A DNA stretch of 64,000 bases, from the NCBI GenBank assembly GCA_910578935.1, contig CAJTSM010000011.1, positions 14,720-78,719 of the forward strand, given 5' to 3'. This document shows, one piece after another, positions 43,270 to 50,904 of this stretch. The DNA comes from an uncultured Oscillibacter sp. GTDB taxonomy: Bacteria; Bacillota; Clostridia; Oscillospirales; Oscillospiraceae. Under the pieces are notes generated by a model that was not told the DNA's origin, did not search any database, and was given only the letters and a program-made list of their open reading frames with translations. The translations under genes and the position numbers were made by a program. How positions within the stretch are numbered: the stretch's first letter is position 1; each line of letters begins with the position of its first letter.

Positions 43270-43395
43270 TTTCGTCTCTGTGCCAAATCTCCGCAGAAAT
43301 TCATCGTGCAGCCGCTCTTCGGCCTCTTTCCGCGCTCTCACCGCGTCCTCAAACCGACCATAGCTGCCCAAGTAACGCAGTTTTCCCTCGGAAAT
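43270..43395 (-). pseudogene. AP2 DNA-binding domain remnant
   Basis: The frame upstream of pelD contains KLRYLGSYGRFEDAV and ARKEAEERLHDEFLRRFG, the C-terminal part of AP2-domain proteins that are common around mobile elements. The N-terminal half of the domain is scrambled between frames in 43396-43625 and no start is evident. It happens to be in frame with pelD without an intervening stop, which could mislead start prediction. Confidence 0.6.
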
Positions 43396-43925
43396 CGTTC
43401 CATAGCAAGTATAAGTGCACAGAGCACCAATGCAAGGTACAGCGCCATCGGTACCACAGCGTACAAGTCCGCCCGAGGCTTCTTCTGAATACATCCCACC
43501 ACACATAACAGCGCCCGACAGCGCTGACGGGCTCCGGGCTTCCCATGCCTCCCAAAGTCAACGCGGCCAATGCCAGAATCAGCAGGATCAAAAGATAGCA
43601 ATCCAGCAAGCCCTCCATCCGCCATGGGATTTCACTTTTCAAGGCGTGTTCACCACCCTTTGGAATACTTTTCAAAAATAGTGATAAAAATCCAACCTCC
43701 GGGGATAGCACAGCGTTACCGTTCCTCCAATATGTACCAGCCCGTCAGCCCTGCCTCTCCCTGTGAAAATGCCGCAGCAAAATATCCGCCGTCCTGAAGC
43801 TCCTCGATATTTATCTGGCCGGATTCATGTATTCCAACCTACGGTGCACCGCTCCTCGGCCAGTATCCGGTCATAGGCCTGGTCCTTCAGAATCTGGATA
43901 TTACTCAAAATGGCCTCTCGAGTGG

Positions 43926-44361
43926 CACAGTACATATTCTAAAGACATCGGGGCGCGGCTTTCTCCGCATCTACCCGGGCCGGACCGGACCGCACCGCCT
44001 CCGCCGTCAGTTGGGGCAGCTCCTATATCCGCAGCTCCTTGCCGCCCGGCACCTTGAAAAAGTACACCCGTTCCTTCTCCAATGCCCGGACCGCCCGTAG
44101 CAGCCGCAGGTACTCTGCCCAGGTCAGCTCCGGCTGGAGGACCTTCTGCTCCTCCGCAAAGTCGTGGGTCCGGAAGTCCCGACGGCCCAGGTACTCGAAC
44201 AGGTTGTTCAACGCAGAAAGACAGCTGTTGACGCTCCGGGGAGGGACCTCCTCCGTCTCCATCTGCCGCTCCCAATCGCGGACCGTCTCAAAGGCCAGCC
44301 GCTTTTTCCCCGGAAGGTTGTCATAGAGCTTTTTCAAATTTCGCTGGCAGTCCTCCAGAAA
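43926..44361 (-). pseudogene. Tyrosine recombinase remnant (core-binding domain)
   Basis: From 44361 the minus strand reads FLEDCQRNLKKLYDNLPG, SVNSCLSALNNLFEYLG and LTWAEYLRLLRAVRALEKER, the SAM-like core-binding domain of phage-type integrases. It then stops (GGKELRI, 44023), and a second frame picks up ELPQLTAEAVRSG before a TAG near 43940. The catalytic domain with R, H and Y is missing. Further remnants may lie at 43735-43925 (LTGWYILEER in one frame), not assignable. Confidence 0.7.
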
Positions 44362-44796
44362 CGCTGGGGCGCAATCCCCCGCCGGACCCGCCCGCAGTTG
44401 CACCGGCACAGCCACGCCGTCCGGCTCCCTACGTTCTCCGCAGGCGCTAAGGCCCTCAGCTTTCCGTACTGCTAACCGGTGAGGTCGATTTTCTTCCGGC
44501 TGTGAGAGGCTTTTGCGGAGGCTTTTTGAAACTGGGGACAGATTCTGATTTAACACCATCTGCTGTACCATCCCAGCTTTGCCAGATAGATAATGGTGCC
44601 CTGTGGCTCCTAAAAACAACAGAGATCAGAGCGGCTTATAAAGCCTAGGTTGTAATCCACTCAAAATGAGCCATGATTTCAAGCGGGATTTGCCGTTTTT
44701 ACCGAACAGCAAGTCTCGCTTTTGTTGATTCCAATGGGATAATTCTATCACAGTCTTTTCAGAAATGCAACAGGGAGGCGGCTTACAACGCAGGAT
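44362..44796. other. No gene recognised between integrase remnant and serine recombinase
   Basis: A minus-strand frame continues up to 44619 (VLNQNLSPVSKSLRKSL) but without family resemblance. The rest up to 44796 shows neither a coding pattern nor a clear structure. Confidence 0.4.
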
Positions 44797-45393
44797 TTAT
44801 GGGCCGAATTCTTCCTTGCGCCACCGTTGAAAGGTCCCGTGGGCTACGCCCAGTTCCCTCGCTGCGGTCCGGTCAGACATTTCACCCCGTCTCCAGGCTG
44901 CCACAACGCTTTCGTAATTCTCTCCCCGCTCCTTGAACTTGCGCCCGAAGTGGACGCCCTTGGCTTTCGCTGCCGCGATCCCCTCCGCCTGTCTCTGGTG
45001 ATTGAACTCCCGTTCTGTCTGCGCCACATAGCTCAGAAGCTGCAGAACAATGTTGGCGATCAGCTCTCCGGTGAGGTCCCGGCCCTTTCGGGTATCCAAC
45101 AGCGGCATATCCAACACCACGATGGCGATGCCCTTTTCCTTGGTCAGTAGCCGCCACTGCTCCAGAATTTCATCGTAGTTCCTCCCCAGCCGGTCGATAC
45201 TCTTGATGACGAGGGTATCCCCGGCTTTCAGTCTGCGTACCAACCCTCGGTAGCCGGGACGTTTGAAGTCCTTGCCGCTCTGCTTGTCCAGAACGATGCT
45301 GCCGTCGTCTATGCCGAACTCCCGCATGGCAATCAGCTGCCGGTCCTCGTTCTGTTCTCTGGTTGAAACTCTTACGTATCCGTGTGTAGTCAT
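44797..45393 (-). CDS. Serine recombinase (resolvase/invertase type)
   Basis: Small serine recombinases cut and rejoin at short sites to resolve cointegrates or invert DNA. The 198-residue protein has the catalytic serine in GYVRVSTREQNEDRQ near residue 10, the arginine-rich active-site segment IKSIDRLGRNYDEI near 64 and a C-terminal HTH (MSDRTAARELGVAHGTFQRW near 172). It looks intact. It lies alone on minus between integrase remnants and the second MNT/HEPN pair. No paired res or inversion sites were identified. Confidence 0.92.
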   Translation of the reverse strand: MTTHGYVRVSTREQNEDRQLIAMREFGIDDGSIVLDKQSGKDFKRPGYRGLVRRLKAGDTLVIKSIDRLGRNYDEILEQWRLLTKEKGIAIVVLDMPLLDTRKGRDLTGELIANIVLQLLSYVAQTEREFNHQRQAEGIAAAKAKGVHFGRKFKERGENYESVVAAWRRGEMSDRTAARELGVAHGTFQRWRKEEFGP

Positions 45394-45478
45394 AGGTTCG
45401 CTCCTCCTTTTCGGTGATAGTCCTATTTTAGAGGAGCCATGATTTCACACAATTTAGAATTTTCCCGGAGAAAAGGAA

Positions 45479-45511
45479 AACGGCCGTCTCCCGCAGCGGG
45501 AAACAGCCGTT
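45479..45511. terminator. Hairpin upstream of the serine recombinase
   Basis: AACGGC and GCCGTT flank a second pairing block CCCGC-AG-CGGG, forming a long interrupted stem. It lies 86 bases upstream of the recombinase start in the 313-base gap before the second MNT/HEPN pair; either a terminator of unseen upstream transcription or a recombinase-site remnant. Confidence 0.45.
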
Positions 45512-45669
45512 CTGATAATTTGAGAACTACAACATCTTGGCTACACTGAAAATAGGCCGCCTGTCTCGGAACGATTTAGGTGCTGCATTTTGAGCTACGA
45601 TCTGTGAGTGCGCTAGTTGAGTTCAAAGTATCATTTCAGCAGAAATACTTTTCTTTTTGAGGTAAGTAT

Positions 45670-45677
45670 GGTATACT
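45670..45677 (+). promoter_or_regulatory. Extended -10 promoter of the second MNT/HEPN pair
   Basis: TGGTATACT places an extended -10 element about 30 bases before the GTG start at 45707. A matching -35 is not clear (TTTTCT at 45649-45654 at 17 bases spacing). Confidence 0.5.
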
Positions 45678-45706
45678 AAAATAAATTCAGGGAAAGGGGA
45701 GCATTT

Positions 45707-46018
45707 GTGAGAGATACTCTATATTCGATTGATGATTTGAGATCAATCGTTGCTCCGGTTGCTGCGAAACATGGAGTCGCACGGGTTTATCTCTTTGGTT
45801 CCTATGCCCGTGGCGATGCAACCAGCAGCAGCGATATAGATCTGCGTGTTGATAAGGGACGATTAAAGGGTTTTTTCGCACTGGGCGCATTGTATAGCGA
45901 CATTAAAGACAGACTCGATAAACCGCTGGACCTGTTAACGACTGGCAGCCTTGATCAATCGTTTTTATCGCAGATTGCCAAAGAGGAGATTCTGCTTTAT
46001 GATGAGTCAAAATCGTGA
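45707..46018 (+). CDS. mntA: MNT-type nucleotidyltransferase antitoxin (second pair)
   Basis: A 103-residue MNT protein with YLFGSYARGDATSSSDIDL near residues 28-46, keeping the GS and DxD residues. GTG start at 45707 after GGAAAGGGGAG. It shares its layout with the MNT at 2161-2487 (for example GFFALGALYSDI against GFFAIGGLYNDL) but is clearly diverged, so the two pairs are separate arrivals rather than a recent duplication. The end overlaps the HEPN gene by 20 bases. Confidence 0.87.
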   Translation: MRDTLYSIDDLRSIVAPVAAKHGVARVYLFGSYARGDATSSSDIDLRVDKGRLKGFFALGALYSDIKDRLDKPLDLLTTGSLDQSFLSQIAKEEILLYDESKS

Positions 46019-46385
46019 CATCCAAATTTTGAAGAAAATCTGGGGTTATTGTGACAATATTCAGTTTACGCATGCTGAATACCATTATGATTATAACATT
46101 TTTTGCAGCAATCCCACCTATCGCAACGCAATCGCCTTATGTTTACTGCAAATAGGCGAATTAGTAAAAAAGCTCTCCCAGGATTTTCTCGATACCCATA
46201 GTGGCATCCCTTGGTCTGCCATTAGAGAAATGCGGAACGTAGTGGCACATGAATACGGCAATATTGATGTTGAGACGCTATGGGAAACAGCTGAAAACGG
46301 AATTATCGAACTGCAAAATTTCTGTAAAGAACAAATAGAACTCAGCGAGTCTCAGGACTTCAATTTCGGCTTGACAATGCAATAA
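45999..46385 (+). CDS. hepT: HEPN-domain RNase toxin (second pair)
   Basis: The 128-residue protein has the HEPN catalytic motif RNVVAHEYGNID near residue 78 and a helical bundle with ALCLLQIGELVKKL before it, matching the first HEPN (AFCLLQIGELVGKL). Starts ATG 45999 or 46002 follow AAAGAGGAG, both inside the end of the MNT gene. An ATG at 45951 in the same frame is unlikely. It lies 154 bases upstream of the tRNA-Arg tail, at the edge of the element debris. Confidence 0.87.
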   Translation: MMSQNRDIQILKKIWGYCDNIQFTHAEYHYDYNIFCSNPTYRNAIALCLLQIGELVKKLSQDFLDTHSGIPWSAIREMRNVVAHEYGNIDVETLWETAENGIIELQNFCKEQIELSESQDFNFGLTMQ

Positions 46386-46538
46386 ATGCCCGCCTGCAAC
46401 TTGTTGACCCATAATCTGACCCAGAACAGGAAATTTCTCTGCGGAAGTAACGGAATGGACAGCACGAAAGGCGGCTAACACCCTGAGCAAACAGCATCAA
46501 ACGGAGTGGAAAACGCTTGCTGTGAGTCCTCAGACAAG

Positions 46539-46583
46539 CTACGGACCAGAAGGCCGGGGGTTCGAATCCCTCAGGGCGTACCA
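46539..46583 (+). other. 3' end of tRNA-Arg(ACG): attachment-site copy
   Basis: From the anticodon loop CTACGGA through stem strand CCAGA, variable AGGCC, T-arm GGGGG-TTCGAAT-CCCTC, acceptor AGGGCGT, A and CCA, the sequence is tRNA-Arg with anticodon ACG. The preceding bases (ACAAG) do not pair with CCAGA, so the 5' half is absent. As at 7324, the homology starts in the anticodon loop, the usual tyrosine-integrase crossover region. Confidence 0.8.
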
Positions 46584-46617
46584 AAGCCACGGAAATTCGT
46601 TGGATTTCCGCGGCTTT
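46583..46617 (+). terminator. Terminator following the tRNA-Arg tail
   Basis: AAAGCCACGGAAAT and ATTTCCGCGGCTTT form a 14-bp stem with one mismatch, followed by GTTCTTGTTTT. Confidence 0.7.
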
Positions 46618-46689
46618 GTTCTTGTTTTCTGCACTTTTTGGATTGGTTTGATTGGGGGGCAGGCGGCCGACCCAAACCGTGGTCCATAC

Positions 46690-46820
46690 GGGAAGTTGGC
46701 GTGGAAATCATCAGAGAGTGCCAAGAGGAAACTCCCTACCGCGTTCGCCGCCTACTTCTGCATGGAGGTGGTCACGTGGGCGTAAGTGTCCAAAATGAAC
46801 CCGGCACTGTAGCGATGGAC
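46690..46820 (-). pseudogene. C-terminal tail of a tyrosine recombinase (remnant)
   Basis: The minus strand reads HRYSAGFILDTYAHVTTSMQK, then a TAG, then AANAVGSFLL, matching the active-site tyrosine region of integrases like the one at 8494-9614 (GHYSAGFTLNTYTHAT). Only this end survives. It reads toward the tRNA-Arg tail about 110 bases away, the same geometry as at the tRNA-Val tail. Confidence 0.7.
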
Positions 46821-47117
46821 CAGTGAACAGGGCCATGGCGCTCTCATAACTGGAGAGAGAGCAGGTCAGTCCCTCCGCCATGATATTGGCCGTCAATCTC
46901 TCCGCCCGTTGCCGGTCTAAGAATTCTCCGTCACAGACGGCGATATGTAACTGCGGGGTTGAATTCTCTGGCTTAGTACAGTCCCTGAGCCATGTTCTCT
47001 GTCCATTATACCATGGGTTTTCTGAGGCGCAAAGGTGTTCGGGGGACCGGGACGCTGAAAATTCCCTTCTTCGGGTACTGGTATACAAACCACTCAACAA
47101 CAGCATCCGCGCTGCAT
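46821..47117. other. Element debris without a recognisable gene
   Basis: A minus-strand frame here reads LHIAVCDGEFLDRQRAERLT and LSSYESAMALFTG, with a coding look but no known family and no clear start. It is probably a worn mobile-element gene. Confidence 0.4.
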
Positions 47118-47222
47118 TCAGCGGTAATCGTACTCGTCCTCTGTGCAGTCAGTGGCAGCCGGACCTGTGATATGAGAGGCAGCCGTTGCCAGAAGTACCA
47201 ATGTAATGATCAAAATCTGCAT
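47118..47222 (-). CDS. Short secreted or membrane peptide
   Basis: A 34-codon frame starts with ATG 47222 directly after an ATAGGAGGATTTGGCG site and encodes a hydrophobic N terminus (MQILIITLVLLATAASHITG) followed by an acidic tail ending DCTEDEYDYR. This is a signal-peptide-like or single-span design. It is 39 bases beyond the alcohol dehydrogenase stop. Whether it belongs with that gene or with the element debris is unclear. Confidence 0.4.
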   Translation of the reverse strand: MQILIITLVLLATAASHITGPAATDCTEDEYDYR

Positions 47223-47261
47223 CGCCAAATCCTCCTATTTGAATCGTGTAAATGGTGCCCT

Positions 47262-48458
47262 TCAAACCGAACCATCTCTTGCGGCTTTGTAAACCGCAAT
47301 CATATCCTCCGGGGACAGCCGCTTCGCGGAGCCCGTATGTCCGCCGCAGGCCGCAAGACACCGTTGGGCCATTTCCTCAATCTGCGCGTCGGTGGGGCGG
47401 ATGCCCAGCTCCGAAAAATTAACCGGCATCCCGACGCTGTGGTAAAAGGATTCCATTTCCTGAATGCCCAGGAGCGCGATTTCCTCATCGCTCCCCTCCG
47501 CCGCAACGCCCAGGACATTCCGGGCATAGCGAACAAATCGCGGCAGCGCGTTTTTATAGACATGCCGCGCCCAGCTGGGCCAGACCGCCGCCAGGCCCGC
47601 GCCGTGGGTGACGTTGAACATCCCCCCCATTTCATGCTCCAGCTTGTGGGACATGAAATCGCCGCCGTCGTTTCCGCAGCCCGTCAGGTCGTTGTGGGCA
47701 AGGCTTCCCGCCCACATGATCTCCGCCCGGGCCTCGTAATTGGCCGGGTCCTGGTGGAGAATCCGGGCGTTCTTCATCACCGTGCGCAGCAGCCCCTCGG
47801 CAATGGCGTCCGTCAGCTCCATATTGCCGCCGCCGGTAAAATAGCGCTCCATGGTGTGCATCATGATGTCCACACAGCCGGATTCCGTCTGATAGTCCGG
47901 CAGCGTTTTTGTGTACTCCGGATTCATGACGGCGAACCGGGGCCGGGCCAGGTTGTCGTCATAGGCGCGCTTTTCTCCCGTGCGCTCATTGGTGATGACG
48001 CACCCCTTGGACGTCTCGCTTCCGGCGGCGGCGATGGTTAAAATACTTGCCACAGGCAGGCAGTTCTGGGCCGTACGGGTGTGGGCAAACAGGTCCCACA
48101 CGTCCTTCTCCGGCTCGGCCAGCCCGTAGGCGATGGCCTTGGCGGTGTCAATGGCGCTGCCTCCGCCCACGGCCAGGAGAAAGTCCACCTTCTCCCGTTT
48201 CCCCAGCGCGATGCCCTCATAGACCTTGTCCAGGCGGGGATTGGGGACAACGCCGCCCAGTTCCAGATGGCGGAGGCCCTCTTCCTCCAAGGCCTTCTTC
48301 ACCAGCTCCAAAAGGCCGGAGCGGACCGCGCTCTTGCCGCCGTAGACAATCAGGATGTTTTTCGCGCCGTATTCCTTGGCAAGCGCGCCGACGCGGCCCT
48401 CCGTCCCCTTTCCGAAAATCACTCTTGTGGGGGCGTAAAACTCAAAATTGTTTGCCAT
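47262..48458 (-). CDS. Iron-containing alcohol dehydrogenase (BDH-like)
   Basis: These group III dehydrogenases interconvert aldehydes and primary alcohols with NAD(P)H. The 398-residue protein has FYAPTRVIFGKG at the start, the nucleotide site GGGSAIDTAKAIAYG near residue 95 and metal ligands in DIMMHTMERYF near 195, SHKLEHEMGG near 262 and THGAGLAAVWP near 275, as in butanol dehydrogenase/YqhD-like enzymes. ATG 48458 follows GAGAGGAG. It is divergent from an AraC-type regulator, which probably controls it. Confidence 0.93.
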   Translation of the reverse strand: MANNFEFYAPTRVIFGKGTEGRVGALAKEYGAKNILIVYGGKSAVRSGLLELVKKALEEEGLRHLELGGVVPNPRLDKVYEGIALGKREKVDFLLAVGGGSAIDTAKAIAYGLAEPEKDVWDLFAHTRTAQNCLPVASILTIAAAGSETSKGCVITNERTGEKRAYDDNLARPRFAVMNPEYTKTLPDYQTESGCVDIMMHTMERYFTGGGNMELTDAIAEGLLRTVMKNARILHQDPANYEARAEIMWAGSLAHNDLTGCGNDGGDFMSHKLEHEMGGMFNVTHGAGLAAVWPSWARHVYKNALPRFVRYARNVLGVAAEGSDEEIALLGIQEMESFYHSVGMPVNFSELGIRPTDAQIEEMAQRCLAACGGHTGSAKRLSPEDMIAVYKAARDGSV

Positions 48459-48630
48459 GGCAAACACTCCTCTCACAGAAAATTTGTTTGGCTGATGATA
48501 GAAGTATACGGGATTTTCGCTCAAAATTCTCGAATTATTTCGCCGGCATATAGAACTATTCCGACAGATATGGTAAAATCATCATAGTATCTCGCCAAGA
48601 CAAGTTAGTCCCATGAAAGGAGGGAATCCC

Positions 48631-49518
48631 GTGCGGTCCTTTGAAACTGATGAAAATCAGGTGGAAAAAATTGAAGGCATGAGCATTGAATACCCCTATT
48701 GCCTGCATCAGAGAAATCTGACGGACATCGTCATTCCCTGGCACTGGCACGAAGAACTGGAACTGGGCTACATCGAATCCGGCGCCAGCCGTATCCGGAC
48801 GGTGAACGGGGAGTATATCGTCCACCAGGGGGACGGCTTTTTCATCAACTCCCAAGTGATGGATCTAAAAGAAAACGCCGCCCCCGGGAGTTACACCCTG
48901 GAAATTAACAACATCTTTCACCCGGTCTTTCTCAGCGGCCATTTCAAGAGCCGCTTTGAAACCAAATACTTGGACCCACTGATAAAAAACCGTAAAATTG
49001 AGGTCCACCTGATTCGCCCCGGGCACCGGACGTCCGACCGGCTCCTAACAAACCTTCGAAAGCTGAAAGAGCTACAGGAGCAGCCGGACGCAGAGTTTGC
49101 CACCCGGAATCTGCTTTCGGAAAGCTGGCTGCTGCTTCTGGAGGATATTCAGGGACAGCAGCCTGGGGATACTGCTGTCAAAACAGAAAGCCAGGACCGT
49201 CTGCGCAGCATGATCGCGTACATTCACGGTCATTATCAGGAAAAGCTGACACTGGCACAGATTGCCGGCTGCGCCGCTGTCAGCGAGCGGGAGGCGCTTC
49301 GCTGTTTCCGCAGACATCTGCAACAGACTCCCGTTGCGTATTTAACCGGCTTCCGGTTGAACCAGGCAAAAAAGCTGCTGGCAGAAACAGAACTTTCCGT
49401 AACGGAGATCAGCTTCCGGTGCGGTTTTTCAGACAGCGCTTATATGGGCAAAGTATTTAGAAAGGCCTTTGAGCTGACGCCGCAGGGTTATCGGAAGCTG
49501 CGAAAGCAGTCCCTTTGA
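48631..49518 (+). CDS. AraC family transcriptional regulator
   Basis: A 295-residue regulator: a cupin-type N-terminal sensor (IPWHWHEELELGYIESG near residue 36, VNGEYIVHQGDGFFINS near 60) and two C-terminal HTH motifs (TLAQIAGCAAVSEREALRCF near 208 and VTEISFRCGFSDSAYMGKVF near 258). I prefer GTG 48631, seven bases after AAAGGAGG; the ATG at 48613 overlaps that site. The divergent alcohol dehydrogenase gene across a 172-base gap is the likely target. Confidence 0.9.
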   Translation: MRSFETDENQVEKIEGMSIEYPYCLHQRNLTDIVIPWHWHEELELGYIESGASRIRTVNGEYIVHQGDGFFINSQVMDLKENAAPGSYTLEINNIFHPVFLSGHFKSRFETKYLDPLIKNRKIEVHLIRPGHRTSDRLLTNLRKLKELQEQPDAEFATRNLLSESWLLLLEDIQGQQPGDTAVKTESQDRLRSMIAYIHGHYQEKLTLAQIAGCAAVSEREALRCFRRHLQQTPVAYLTGFRLNQAKKLLAETELSVTEISFRCGFSDSAYMGKVFRKAFELTPQGYRKLRKQSL

Positions 49519-49585
49519 CGGATTTGGTTCGACGCCTGGTCAAGAGCGCGTATACCTTTAAGAAGGAAATCACAGGGATGAGATT

Positions 49586-49745
49586 AGGCCCTGTTTGAAA
49601 ATTGACGGAATGCCCAACGGCGAGAGATTTTTACGCTGGGCGAGGCGATTTTCCGCAGGAATCCTGACGGATTTCAAGCTAACGCAACGCGGCAGAGCGG
49701 AAAAAGATGCCCCAAGGCAGGGGTTTGGGAGTTTGAAGACGCCCT
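49586..49745. repeat. MITE-like small repeat, copy 1
   Basis: About 160 bp starting AGGCCCTGTTTGAAAA and ending with a degraded inverted copy (GTTTGAAGACGCCCT). Its interior (CGCAGGAATCCTGACGGATTTCAAG) resembles the copy at 59325-59486. No coding capacity of its own. The rest of the gap 49519-49985 holds only this element and the hairpin at 49921. Confidence 0.65.
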
Positions 49746-49920
49746 CTAAGATTCCTGCGGAAACCGCCGCGCCCAGTGGTTTTTCAGAGCTGGAAGCAAC
49801 TTCACGATCATCGCCGGAGCAACAGACTGCAAAATCCCAATCGTGTCAAATCCGGCAAAACGCCTGTGATTCCCGCCGCATAGGGATGGTCAATATGCCG
49901 CTCTATGTATATGCGCAATA

Positions 49921-49950
49921 CTGCCCCCGGAGCTTTTGCTCCGGGGGCAG
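49921..49950. terminator. Strong hairpin downstream of the Crp/Fnr gene
   Basis: A perfect 13-bp stem CTGCCCCCGGAGC/GCTCCGGGGGCAG with a TTTT loop, 38 bases beyond the stop of the minus-strand Crp/Fnr gene. T-rich on the plus side (TATCATTTTA). Confidence 0.75.
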
Positions 49951-49987
49951 TATCATTTTAGAGCAGTTCTCATCTGCCGGGACAGGA

Positions 49988-50692
49988 TTATAGAGATTCA
50001 CAATATCGAACTTGGTGCAGATGTTCACACTGCTGTTTGTCAATATAAAGCCTGCGGTTTGAGACAGAGATCAATCCTTCCTCTGTCAGTTTCTTGAGCA
50101 GCCGGTAAACACTTCTCGTATCTACGCCGAGAAAATCCGCAATATTTTGCCTGCTTTCCAAAATTTCGATAGGTCCCGTATAAGACTCTGGGGAGGACCT
50201 GGCATAGAACCGATAGTTATATTCCATATAAGCCATGATCGCCAGATAGGAAGGACTGTTATTGCATACGGAAAGCAAATTGACTAAGTCGTGCAGGCGT
50301 GCGATTACACGCTGGGAGACAATAGAGGAAAAGGCCGGATATTTCCCGAACCAAAGCTGAACGAGCGCCTTGGGAAGGAGCACAGCGCACAGATCCGTTT
50401 TCGTGCGGATCACAGAATCAAACTCACAACTTCCGGGATAAATTGATAATCCAACCACATCTCCGCACGTTGCTTTGCGCAGTACAAACTGATTCCCTGC
50501 TTCGGAGATTTGATATGTGCAGCAAACTCCTTTTAATATGATAAAGGTGTACGGATTGTTATAGCAATCTGCGATTAAAGTCTCATTGGGGCGATAATTG
50601 CGCACGATGATTTGAGACAGAGCATCGTCCGGCAGCTCGTGAAGAATCTCATGCAGCCAGGGATATCGGGAGATGGCGTCTTGAACCGTCAT
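49988..50692 (-). CDS. Crp/Fnr family transcriptional regulator
   Basis: The 234-residue protein has a cNMP-binding-like sensor domain (LKGVCCTYQISEAGNQFVLR near residue 53) without the phosphate-binding motif of true cAMP receptors, a long dimer helix and a C-terminal winged helix with ESRQNIADFLGVDTRSVYRL near 185. It lacks the N-terminal Fnr cysteines. Divergent from the tct/sulfatase operon across a 212-base gap that holds a Crp/Fnr-type palindrome, it most likely regulates that operon, sensing a small effector, as CprK-type members do. Confidence 0.9.
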   Translation of the reverse strand: MTVQDAISRYPWLHEILHELPDDALSQIIVRNYRPNETLIADCYNNPYTFIILKGVCCTYQISEAGNQFVLRKATCGDVVGLSIYPGSCEFDSVIRTKTDLCAVLLPKALVQLWFGKYPAFSSIVSQRVIARLHDLVNLLSVCNNSPSYLAIMAYMEYNYRFYARSSPESYTGPIEILESRQNIADFLGVDTRSVYRLLKKLTEEGLISVSNRRLYIDKQQCEHLHQVRYCESL

Positions 50693-50776
50693 TCGGAACC
50701 TCCTCCAAATGTTGAGAAAACCGAGTGTATGTTTCTTACAAATGATTGCATCTTATTCTAGCTAAAAGATATAAAT

Positions 50777-50792
50777 TTGTAATTACTTACAA
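50777..50792. promoter_or_regulatory. Crp/Fnr-type operator palindrome
   Basis: TTGTAATTACTTACAA: 6-bp perfect arms TTGTAA/TTACAA with a 4-base centre, the spacing of Crp/Fnr-family sites. Further TTACAAAT/ATTTGTAA arms around it extend the symmetry. It is in the divergent region between the regulator and tctC. Confidence 0.6.
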
Positions 50793-50904
50793 GAATCGGA
50801 CATTTGTCACCAGGCCATGCCGGCCAGCATGTTAAAGTAAGTATATCACCAACATGCACAAAATAAAAGAGCCGGACGCTACATTTCAAATTGGAGGAAT
50901 CAAC

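Noticed and set aside
43206..43506. Upstream extension of the pelD frame to 43506
   Set aside because: The extra part encodes an AP2 remnant in accidental frame continuity; the ribosome site and SDR start support 43164.
46539..46724. Minus-strand frame ending ALRDSNPRPSGP
   Set aside because: Same artefact, antisense of the tRNA-Arg tail.
46992..48041. Plus-strand frame of 349 codons
   Set aside because: Antisense to the iron alcohol dehydrogenase; no family resemblance.
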